Positions 20,664-28,785 of a stretch of DNA of 64,000 nucleotides are shown here, piece by piece. Under the pieces are notes generated by a model, which worked only from the letters and a program-made list of their open reading frames with translations, searched no databases and was not told the origin of the DNA. The position numbers and the translations under genes are program-made. Numbering within the stretch: the first letter of the stretch is position 1; every line of letters begins with the position of its first letter. The stretch covers positions 1-64,000 of the forward strand of contig JAESRX010000013.1 in NCBI GenBank assembly GCA_016764435.1, given 5' to 3'. The stretch comes from Flavobacteriaceae bacterium. Its GTDB lineage: Bacteria; Bacteroidota; Bacteroidia; Flavobacteriales; Flavobacteriaceae.

Positions 20664-23081
20664 TTAATGTCTATCTGCTAACCTAATAATATCTCCAAAA
20701 ACACCTCTAGCAGTTACAGATGCTCCCGCTCCGGCTCCTTGAATTACAATGGGATTATCACCATACGATTCTGTGAAAATCTCAAAAATAGCATCTGCTC
20801 CTTTAATTTGCCCTAAAGGACTACTTGCAGGAACGGAAACTAATTCTACTTTTAAATGGCCTTTTTCTTGTTGTAAATCCCCCGACAAATCACCGATATA
20901 GCGTAACACATGCCCTTTTTTCTGCTCTTTTTTAAGCGGTTTGTAAACGGGATCCAAGGCCTTTAAATTTGACAAGAAATCCAGGGAAGACCCCCTTCTC
21001 AAATGCTCAGGAATAAGATTTTCTACCACGACATCCTCTAATTCATTTTTCAAGTCCAACTCTCTGGCTAAAATCAATAATTTTCTTGCCACATCATTCC
21101 CACATAAATCTTCTCTCGGATCAGGCTCCGTAAAACCACCATCTATTGCCTCTTGTAACACCTCTGAAAAAGGGCGATCTTCTGTAGAAAACGTATTGAA
21201 TAAATAACTTAAAGAGCCCGAGAACACCCCTCTAATTCTGGTGATATTTTCTCCTGAGTCATGCAGTAATTTAAGCGTGCCTATGAGCGGTAGTCCTGCT
21301 CCTACATTGGTCTCATACAAATATGATTTTTTATGACGGTGTAATTTCTCCCTTAGTTCTTTATAAAAATCATACCCGAGTGTATTGGCTACTTTATTAG
21401 AAGACACCAAATCAAAACCATTTTCTACAAAAGAAACATAGTTAGATGTAACGTCTAAACTCGCGGTATTATCTACTAAAATTAAATTTTCTAAATGGTG
21501 TTTCTCTGCGTAGGCAATCACCTCTTTTACGGAATCCTTTTCACCTGAAGATCTTTGTATCTCTTCTTTCCAATTTTCAGAGACTCCTTCTTTCTCTAAA
21601 ATCAAATTAGTCGCACCTGCTACCGCAAAAATATTCAAATGGATACGCTTACGTTTTAAGATATTCGCCTTGCTTTCAATAATTTGATCAATTAAAGTTC
21701 CTCCGACTAAACCCTTTCCAAAAATGGCAATATTTACGTTTTTAGCAACTCCAAATATCTCCCCATGAATCACATTCACAGCCTTATTCAATTCTGACTT
21801 TTTCACTACCAAGCACACATTTTCACCCGTCACCGTATTGTTAATTAAAATAGGAGTAACCCTGTTTTTTATCAAGGCACTATACGGCTGATAAAAAGAA
21901 TGCAAGCTCTGTCCAATAATAGAAATTACCGATACGTTCTCCGTGATGTACACCTTGCTAATATCCTTACGCTTAAACTCGTTTAAAAACTCCTCTTCCA
22001 ATACTTTTTTTGCTTTATAACCCTGCTTGGCATCCACTATAAATCCAATGCCACGTTCTGAAGATCCTTGAGAGATAATACTCACACTGATATTCGCCTT
22101 ACCCAAGCAAGTAAAAATACGACCATCAATCCCTGTTTCTCCTAACAACCCTCTTCCCACCAGGTTTACAAGTGCTACATTCTCCTGAACAGACAGTGAT
22201 TTAATTCCTCCTCGTTCCGAGAATTCACCTATTAAAGTCCCTTCATTGTCTGCATTAAACGTATTTAAAATACGCAATGGGATATTTTTTTCTATCAGTG
22301 GAATAATCGTTTTTGCATGCAAAATAGTCGTTCCAAAATTGGCCATTTCATTCGCTTCCTGGTACGATAGTTTTTTAATTTTTTTAGAATTAGCAACAAG
22401 GTCCGGGTTTGCGGTATAAATCCCATTGACGTGGGTATAGTTCTGTAGTTCGGATGCATTTAAATAATTAGCAAACAGCGACGCTGAATAATTACTTCCA
22501 TTACGTCCCAAAGTAGTGGTTTCTCCTTGTTGATTAGAAGCTATAAAACCCGTAATTACTTTTACTTCCTCTGAATTATTTTGTTTAAAAAAGGCAACAA
22601 CCTTTTTTTCTGAAATGCTAGTATACGGTTGTGCATTCCCAAATTCATCATCTGTAACAATTAATTTTCTCGCATCTATAAAAGTAGCTTTCACTCCTTT
22701 CACTGACAGCTGGTGTGCTAAAAACTTTGCTGCAATCAATTCGCCTTGTGCCAGCACTTGATCTTTAATTTTAGGGCTGTAATCATTTAACAAACTCACC
22801 CCTCTAAAAATCTCATCTAACAGGGTAAACTCACTTGAAAACTCGATGGAAGTATCTGGGGCATTTTGATAAACCTTAAACGTTTCAAACTCTTCTTCAA
22901 AGGGAATATTACGCCTTGCTTTTTCCAATATAGACTCCAAATGATCCGTAGATTTTCCACGTGCAGAAACCACCACTGCTACTTTTTCTTGACGCGCTAA
23001 TTTTGACACTATAATTGCTAAAGCATTCTCTAAACCTTTTCCATTGGCCAATGACTTCCCTCCAAATTTCACTATTTTCAT
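20664..23081 (-). CDS. thrA: bifunctional aspartokinase / homoserine dehydrogenase
   Basis: 805 aa; N-terminal KFGGKSLANG and ACT domains, C-terminal homoserine dehydrogenase IFGKGLVGGTLIDQI ... ETNVGAGLPLIGTL. Confidence 0.94.
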   Translation of the reverse strand: MKIVKFGGKSLANGKGLENALAIIVSKLARQEKVAVVVSARGKSTDHLESILEKARRNIPFEEEFETFKVYQNAPDTSIEFSSEFTLLDEIFRGVSLLNDYSPKIKDQVLAQGELIAAKFLAHQLSVKGVKATFIDARKLIVTDDEFGNAQPYTSISEKKVVAFFKQNNSEEVKVITGFIASNQQGETTTLGRNGSNYSASLFANYLNASELQNYTHVNGIYTANPDLVANSKKIKKLSYQEANEMANFGTTILHAKTIIPLIEKNIPLRILNTFNADNEGTLIGEFSERGGIKSLSVQENVALVNLVGRGLLGETGIDGRIFTCLGKANISVSIISQGSSERGIGFIVDAKQGYKAKKVLEEEFLNEFKRKDISKVYITENVSVISIIGQSLHSFYQPYSALIKNRVTPILINNTVTGENVCLVVKKSELNKAVNVIHGEIFGVAKNVNIAIFGKGLVGGTLIDQIIESKANILKRKRIHLNIFAVAGATNLILEKEGVSENWKEEIQRSSGEKDSVKEVIAYAEKHHLENLILVDNTASLDVTSNYVSFVENGFDLVSSNKVANTLGYDFYKELREKLHRHKKSYLYETNVGAGLPLIGTLKLLHDSGENITRIRGVFSGSLSYLFNTFSTEDRPFSEVLQEAIDGGFTEPDPREDLCGNDVARKLLILARELDLKNELEDVVVENLIPEHLRRGSSLDFLSNLKALDPVYKPLKKEQKKGHVLRYIGDLSGDLQQEKGHLKVELVSVPASSPLGQIKGADAIFEIFTESYGDNPIVIQGAGAGASVTARGVFGDIIRLADRH

Positions 23082-23090
23082 ACTCCTATT

Positions 23091-24056
23091 TTATTTAAAA
23101 ATGTCTTTTAATATCCTCACTAACTGTTCAAATTCTATCAAAAATGCATCATGTCCATGAACAGAATTTATTTCTGAATAGCTTCCTTTTATTCCATTAT
23201 TTTGTAAAATACTTAAGGTCCTTTTATTCTGTGTTGGTACAAAAAACAAATCAGAATCTACCCCCACCATGTGTACATTGGCTTTTATCCTTTCTAATAC
23301 AACCGCTTCTGACGTCGCTCCTTTAAAAATATTAAAAGAACTTAATAAATGTGTCATGGTCTTATAGGCATGTAAACTAAAGCGTTGTTCCAGTTTTTCT
23401 CCGTGGTGTAATAACCAACTTTCCACATTGTACATTCCCATTTCCCAATTTTCCGACCCCTTAAATTTCTGTTCAAAAGAAGCAGGAGTTCGGTAAAAAA
23501 GCATGGCCATCATTCTCGCATCCTGTAATGGTTTGGAAGAATTTTTTAAAATTTGTTGCTGTACTTTGTTATGCCCCAGCACCCAATCTGACGCTTTCCA
23601 ATCAGAGGCTACAGGAATTAAATGCTGTATTAAATCAGGAAACAACACCGTCATCTCCCAGGCAATTCCACCGCCTAAAGAACTCCCTATAGCTACAAAA
23701 AGCGAGGGAATTTTTAATTGCTCTAGCCCCAATCCAAACAAATTAGCCACATCTTTTGCCGTGAACTCATCATAAGAAAAAAGCAGTTCTTTAAGCGCAT
23801 ATCCATTCCCTGGAATATCAAAACACAGGACCGTATACCTTTCCGTATCAATTAATTTTTTGTTGCCTACTAATGATTTCCACCAACCTTGTTCCCCGGC
23901 CACATCAGAATTCCCCGTCAATGCGTGATTAATTAACACCACAGGAGCTTGGTGCAATTTTTCTCCAAATAACTGATATGACAATTGAAAATCACGGTAA
24001 GTAATTCCCTTTTCAGAAACAAACCTTGGAATGGATATGTATTTAATTGAACGCAT
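23091..24056 (-). CDS. metX: homoserine O-acetyltransferase (alpha/beta hydrolase fold)
   Basis: 321 aa; VLINHALTGNSDVAG, IGSSLGGGIAWEM, C-terminal GHDAFLIE. Confidence 0.9.
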   Translation of the reverse strand: MRSIKYISIPRFVSEKGITYRDFQLSYQLFGEKLHQAPVVLINHALTGNSDVAGEQGWWKSLVGNKKLIDTERYTVLCFDIPGNGYALKELLFSYDEFTAKDVANLFGLGLEQLKIPSLFVAIGSSLGGGIAWEMTVLFPDLIQHLIPVASDWKASDWVLGHNKVQQQILKNSSKPLQDARMMAMLFYRTPASFEQKFKGSENWEMGMYNVESWLLHHGEKLEQRFSLHAYKTMTHLLSSFNIFKGATSEAVVLERIKANVHMVGVDSDLFFVPTQNKRTLSILQNNGIKGSYSEINSVHGHDAFLIEFEQLVRILKDIFK

Positions 24057-24082
24057 ATAAAAAAACCTAAATACTAATTAAT

Positions 24083-25378
24083 TTAATCTACTGACACTCC
24101 TATTTTAGAGAAAGCTTCTTTTAAATCCTGTTTTAAATCAGAGATATCCTCCAGTCCTACAGACAACCTAATCAAACCTTTAGTCACTCCAGACTGTACT
24201 TGTTGTTGCTCCGTTAACTGCTGATGGGTAGTACTTGATGGATGAATAATTAAAGATTTTGTATCTCCAATATTTGCTAATAAGGAGAATATTTTTACAG
24301 AATCGACTGTTATTTTAGCAGCTTCAAAACCTCCCTTTACACCAAATGATAAGACACCACTCTGACCATTCGGCAAGTATTTTTTAGTGTTTTTATAAGA
24401 GGCATGACTCTCCAACCCTGGATAACTCACCCAGTCCACTACTTCCTGATCCTCCAACCAATGCGCCAATTCTAAGGCATTTGAGCTGTGTTTCTCTAAA
24501 CGAATTGCCAGTGTTTCCAATCCTTGAATAATCTGAAACGCATTAAAAGGACTCAGCGCTCCACCAAAATCACGCAAGCCCTCCAAACGAACTTTCGCTA
24601 TAAAAGCAGCATCTCCTAAAGCCTCGCTATAAATTAATCCGTGATAGCCCGCAGACGGCTCCGTAAATTCCGGAAATTTACCACTGGTCCAATCAAAATT
24701 CCCACCATCTACAATGGCTCCTCCTAAAGAATTCCCATGTCCTCCAATAAATTTCGTCAAGGAATAAATCACCAGATTTGCCCCGTGTTCTATCGGATTT
24801 AATAAATACGGTGTGGCCACAGTATTGTCTACTAATAATGGAATGTTATTGGTTTTAGAAACACGGGCAATTGCTTCAATATCCAAGACATCCAATGTAG
24901 GATTCCCTATCGATTCAATAAACACTGCCCTGGTATTTTCTTGGATTGCTTTTTGGAAGTTTTCAGGATCAGAGGCATCTACAAAAGTGGTTGTGATCCC
25001 GAATCTGGGTAAGGTAACGTTGAGCAAATTAAAAGTACCTCCGTATAAGGTACGAGAAGCAACAATATGATCCCCTGCTCTTAACAAGGTTAATAAAGCA
25101 GCGGAAATAGCTGCTGTTCCAGAAGCAAAAACCGCGGCTCCTATACCGCCATCCAAGGCCGCTAAACGTTTTTCTAAAATATCATTGGTTGGATTGTTTA
25201 ATCTGGTGTAAATAAAACCCGGTTCTGACAAGCTGAATAAGTCCGCAGCATGCTGGGTATCATTAAAAACATAAGAAGTAGTTTGGTAAATAGGCACGGC
25301 TCTTGTCCCTGCTGTTTCTGAAGTGTCGTGTCCGGCGTGCAATGCTGTTGTTGAAAATTTTTTAGTACTCATAATCAC
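24083..25378 (-). CDS. metY: O-acetylhomoserine aminocarboxypropyltransferase/sulfhydrylase
   Basis: 431 aa; FSTTALHAGHDTSETAGTRAVPIYQTTSYVF, YSLTKFIGGHGNSLGGAIVDGG; likely start MSTKKF at 25372. Confidence 0.94.
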   Translation of the reverse strand: MIMSTKKFSTTALHAGHDTSETAGTRAVPIYQTTSYVFNDTQHAADLFSLSEPGFIYTRLNNPTNDILEKRLAALDGGIGAAVFASGTAAISAALLTLLRAGDHIVASRTLYGGTFNLLNVTLPRFGITTTFVDASDPENFQKAIQENTRAVFIESIGNPTLDVLDIEAIARVSKTNNIPLLVDNTVATPYLLNPIEHGANLVIYSLTKFIGGHGNSLGGAIVDGGNFDWTSGKFPEFTEPSAGYHGLIYSEALGDAAFIAKVRLEGLRDFGGALSPFNAFQIIQGLETLAIRLEKHSSNALELAHWLEDQEVVDWVSYPGLESHASYKNTKKYLPNGQSGVLSFGVKGGFEAAKITVDSVKIFSLLANIGDTKSLIIHPSSTTHQQLTEQQQVQSGVTKGLIRLSVGLEDISDLKQDLKEAFSKIGVSVD

Positions 25379-25403
25379 TATTTTTTAGTATAAAACTGTT
25401 GGT

Positions 25404-25444
25404 AAAAAAAAGTCCCTTTGGATGCAGACATTACCAAAGGGACT
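25404..25444 (-). terminator. attenuator terminator 2 (metY-proximal)
   Basis: Minus strand AGTCCCTTTGG-ATAATG..GCAT region-CCAAAGGGACT followed by TTTTTTT: perfect 11-bp stem (25434-25444 / 25411-25421) with U-tract, about 25-30 nt before the metY start. Confidence 0.85.
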
Positions 25445-25467
25445 TTTTAAGTTTTAACTAATAAAAA

Positions 25468-25557
25468 CTAAGTTTGGCAATATCTTATCATGTAACAACA
25501 CATCATACGCATACAGCACATCATCATAAAAGTTAAAAAGTTAAAAATAGTATTCAT
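25468..25557 (-). CDS. putative leader peptide 2: MNTIFNFLTFMMMCCMRMMCCYMIRYCQT
   Basis: 29-codon ORF immediately upstream of terminator 2; core MMMCCMRMMCC has 10 of 11 residues Met or Cys. Confidence 0.75.
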   Translation of the reverse strand: MNTIFNFLTFMMMCCMRMMCCYMIRYCQT

Positions 25558-25569
25558 TGTTTTTTGAGT

Positions 25570-25597
25570 AAAAAAAAGCCTCTGATTTCTCAGAGGC
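25570..25597 (-). terminator. attenuator terminator 1
   Basis: Minus strand GCCTCTGA-GAAA-TCAGAGGC followed by TTTTTTTT: perfect 8-bp stem, GNRA loop, U-tract. Confidence 0.85.
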
Positions 25598-25622
25598 TCT
25601 TGTTATATATTTTAGTTTAAAT

Positions 25623-25694
25623 TTATACAATAGTGTCCCCTGCGTAATTAATACACATCATACAGCGACACATTATGTTTAAATTTTTATTCAT
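25623..25694 (-). CDS. putative leader peptide 1: MNKNLNIMCRCMMCINYAGDTIV
   Basis: 23-codon ORF upstream of terminator 1; core MCRCMMC has 6 of 7 residues Met or Cys. Confidence 0.7.
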   Translation of the reverse strand: MNKNLNIMCRCMMCINYAGDTIV

Positions 25695-25714
25695 TTCGAT
25701 TCTTTATCTGTTGG

Positions 25715-25744
25715 CAAATATAGAAACATTTCCCTTTTCTCCAA
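25715..25744 (-). promoter_or_regulatory. promoter of the leader-metY-metX-thrA operon
   Basis: Minus strand TTG (25742-25744) - N19 - TATATTTG (25715-25722); exact match to TTG/TAnnTTTG consensus, about 20 nt upstream of leader ORF 1. Confidence 0.75.
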
Positions 25745-25776
25745 GTTTTTTTTCAACAAAACTTAAATTACACTGA

Positions 25777-26598
25777 TTATTTCGCATCTACATTCCCTAA
25801 TTCTACCGCTCTTTCAAAAGCTCCAGTTACGGCTTGAATGATAGATTCTTTTACATGTCCCTTATCTAAAATATCAATAGCAGCACGGGTAGTTCCTCCT
25901 TTAGACGCCACCATTTCTATCCACTCGTTTGGAGTTTCTTTATGCTTTTCATACAACTTCACCGCTCCGTTAAATGTTTGGATGGTCATTTGTTTTGCTT
26001 CGGCTTCTGTAAATCCTAGGTTCATACTTTTTTCTACAATGGCTTGCATAAAATAAAACACATAAGCAGGTCCACTTCCAGAAATCCCTGTAGAGGCATC
26101 AATCATATTTTCGTTAGCAACCTCAACAGTAACTCCAGTAGTTTCCATCAATTCGTTGACTAAAAAAGCTTCTGATTTAGACACGGCCTTAGAAATAGTA
26201 AAACTCGTCATTCCTTCCCCAATTTTAGCAGGTAAATTAGGCATACTACGGATTACTTTATTTACTTCTAAACTTTCTTGAATCGTTTTTATCTTGACCC
26301 CAGCCATGATAGACACAAAAATCTGATTTGGATTTGTAAACGATTTCATATTTTCAAACAGTTCCTCAATATTATATGGTTTTACAGCTAAAAACACAAT
26401 ATCTGCTTGTGGCAAACACAGCTCTAAAGAAGTACATACATTAAAAATACCCATTTTTTTAATTTCCTCTATCCGCTGTTTGGAAACATCATAAATATTA
26501 ATTTTATTCCCCTTTAATATGGAAGAACGGCTCATCCCTTCCGCAAAGGTAAGTCCCATATTACCAGCACCTATCACTAAAATATTAATTGATTTCAT
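25777..26598 (-). CDS. proC: pyrroline-5-carboxylate reductase
   Basis: 273 aa; VIGAGNMGLTFAEGM, VIRSMPNLPAKIGEG, GISGSGPAYVFYFMQA. Confidence 0.94.
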   Translation of the reverse strand: MKSINILVIGAGNMGLTFAEGMSRSSILKGNKINIYDVSKQRIEEIKKMGIFNVCTSLELCLPQADIVFLAVKPYNIEELFENMKSFTNPNQIFVSIMAGVKIKTIQESLEVNKVIRSMPNLPAKIGEGMTSFTISKAVSKSEAFLVNELMETTGVTVEVANENMIDASTGISGSGPAYVFYFMQAIVEKSMNLGFTEAEAKQMTIQTFNGAVKLYEKHKETPNEWIEMVASKGGTTRAAIDILDKGHVKESIIQAVTGAFERAVELGNVDAK

Positions 26599-26622
26599 AA
26601 TGTTCTTTTTTGTTAAATTAGA

Positions 26623-26650
26623 TTGCTATCCATTGTTTAAACAATAGCAA
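26623..26650. promoter_or_regulatory. near-perfect palindrome in the proC 5' region (operator candidate)
   Basis: TTGCTATCCATTGTTTAAACAATAGCAA; core ATTGTTTAAACAAT is a perfect 14-bp palindrome. Confidence 0.4.
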
Positions 26651-27096
26651 CACGCACATTTTCATATATATTTTATGAGATAAAAGTACATTTTTATAAC
26701 AAATACACCCCACATTTTAGAAATATTAAGCCCCCAATAAATTACTTTGAATTCACCTGAAACAAGTAAGTTTTCGCTTCTTTTTCTGAACAATTCTAGT
26801 AGAACATTAACAGCCTTATGGCAATTTTAACATTTCTTACAATTATTCACAATCAAATTTCTTGACTATTTTACAAAAAGAATAAAAAAACGCAATTTCT
26901 GCTTCTTTTTCTTCTTAAAAATCACCTTTTAACTTACAAAATCAAAAAAACAAGTCCAATTCATAAACGACGAAGTAACACCTATCTATTTACTTCTCCT
27001 AGACTTCCAATCAAATACATCCTCTAAATCTCTATTTTTAACCATTTTATTATATCAGTTTCTATAAATGTTATATCTTTGCATCATCAAATTAAG

Positions 27097-27185
27097 AAGA
27101 GGAAGAATTTGAACTGATTGCAACCTCGTAAAAAAATGCTAAAGCAGTAATTCATTACTCCCTTTAGCCTTTCCTGTACAATCAG
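27097..27185 (+). ncRNA. SAM-II-like riboswitch upstream of metK plus putative expression platform
   Basis: GAGGAAGAATTTGAACTGATTGCAACCTCGTAAAAAAATGCTAAAGC matches the SAM-II pattern (P1 GAGG/CCTC, TGATTGCAACC, AATGCTAAAG); followed by a GCTAAAG...CTTTAGC hairpin. Confidence 0.8.
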
Positions 27186-27222
27186 CTTACATTCTTTATA
27201 TCATTAAATATATAGAATAATT

Positions 27223-28476
27223 ATGTCATATTTATTTACTTCTGAATCCGTTTCAGAAGGACACCCAGATAAAGTAGCCGATCAAATTTCAGATGCTTTA
27301 GTCGATAATTTTTTAGCCTTTGACAAAAACTCAAAAGTAGCCTGTGAAACATTGGTTACTACAGGGCAAGTAGTCTTAGCAGGTGAAGTAAAAACCACCA
27401 CCTATTTAGACGTTCAAAAAATAGCACGTGATACCATTAATAAAATTGGATATACCAAAAGTGAATACCTTTTTGACGGTAATTCTTGTGGTGTATTTTC
27501 TTCTATTCATGAACAATCTCAAGACATTAACCAAGGTGTAGACCGTGCCGAAGGCGAAGAGCAAGGAGCTGGTGACCAAGGAATGATGTTTGGATATGCT
27601 ACCAAAGAAACTGAAAATTTTATGCCATTGGCATTGGATTTAAGTCACCGTATCTTAATTGAAATGGCGGCTATGCGTCGTGAAAATTCAGACGTTACTT
27701 ATTTACGCCCTGATTCTAAAAGTCAGGTAACTATTGAGTATTCTGATGATAATGTTCCACAGCGTATCGACACCATTGTCGTTTCTACTCAACATGACGA
27801 TTTTGACGAAGATAACACCATGTTGGCGAAAATAAAAAGCGATGTTATTGAATTGTTAATCCCTAGAGTGATTGCAAAATTACCTGCGAACATTCAAGTA
27901 TTATTCGATGATAAAATCACTTACCACGTAAACCCAACAGGGAAATTTGTGATTGGAGGACCTCATGGAGATACTGGATTAACAGGTCGTAAGATTATTG
28001 TGGATACTTACGGAGGAAAAGGAGCACACGGAGGTGGCGCATTTTCAGGAAAAGACCCTAGTAAAGTAGATAGATCTGCAGCGTATGCAGCAAGACATAT
28101 TGCAAAAAACATGGTTGCAGCAGGAATTTGTGATGAAATATTAGTCCAAGTTTCTTATGCTATTGGAGTTGCTGAACCTACTTCTATTAACGTGGACACT
28201 TACCGTACTTCGAAGATAGACTTGAATGATGGCCAAATCTCTAAAATTGTTGAAAAATTGTTTGACATGCGCCCAGCGGCGATTGAAAAACGTTTGAAAC
28301 TAAGAAATCCTATTTATTCTGAAACAGCTGCTTATGGACACATGGGACGTACACCTGAAATTAAAACTGTAAAATTTGTTTCTGGTAGCGGTGAAATTTT
28401 CGAAAAAGAAGTGGAAACATTTACTTGGGAAAAACTAGATTATGTTGCAAAAATAAAAGAGGCTTTTAAACTTTAA
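27223..28476 (+). CDS. metK: S-adenosylmethionine synthetase
   Basis: 417 aa; [58 protein letters not shown]. Confidence 0.98.
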   Translation: MSYLFTSESVSEGHPDKVADQISDALVDNFLAFDKNSKVACETLVTTGQVVLAGEVKTTTYLDVQKIARDTINKIGYTKSEYLFDGNSCGVFSSIHEQSQDINQGVDRAEGEEQGAGDQGMMFGYATKETENFMPLALDLSHRILIEMAAMRRENSDVTYLRPDSKSQVTIEYSDDNVPQRIDTIVVSTQHDDFDEDNTMLAKIKSDVIELLIPRVIAKLPANIQVLFDDKITYHVNPTGKFVIGGPHGDTGLTGRKIIVDTYGGKGAHGGGAFSGKDPSKVDRSAAYAARHIAKNMVAAGICDEILVQVSYAIGVAEPTSINVDTYRTSKIDLNDGQISKIVEKLFDMRPAAIEKRLKLRNPIYSETAAYGHMGRTPEIKTVKFVSGSGEIFEKEVETFTWEKLDYVAKIKEAFKL

Positions 28477-28503
28477 AACACCCTCTTATTAACCTATAAA
28501 AAC

Positions 28504-28538
28504 CCCGTAAAACATCCGTTTTACGGGCTTTTGTTTTT
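28504..28538 (+). terminator. intrinsic terminator downstream of metK
   Basis: CCCGTAAAACATCCGTTTTACGGGCTTTTGTTTTTT. Confidence 0.8.
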
Positions 28539-28785
28539 TAGAACTATAAGTCGGTTCAATACAATTACTCCTCCCCTTATACTCTCTACCATAGAAATTC
28601 CATCCACTCAACTGATAATAACTAATTAACATCGCTTTATTATCACCATTGGTTTTAATTTTTTAAAATGCAATTCTTGATGTCCCGCTACGTGAGTGAA
28701 CAATAACAAAACGTCAATGGTAATGGTTTTTCTGAACTGTTAACACATTTTATAAAAATTGAATTGAGAAGCCCTTTTTAGTAAA

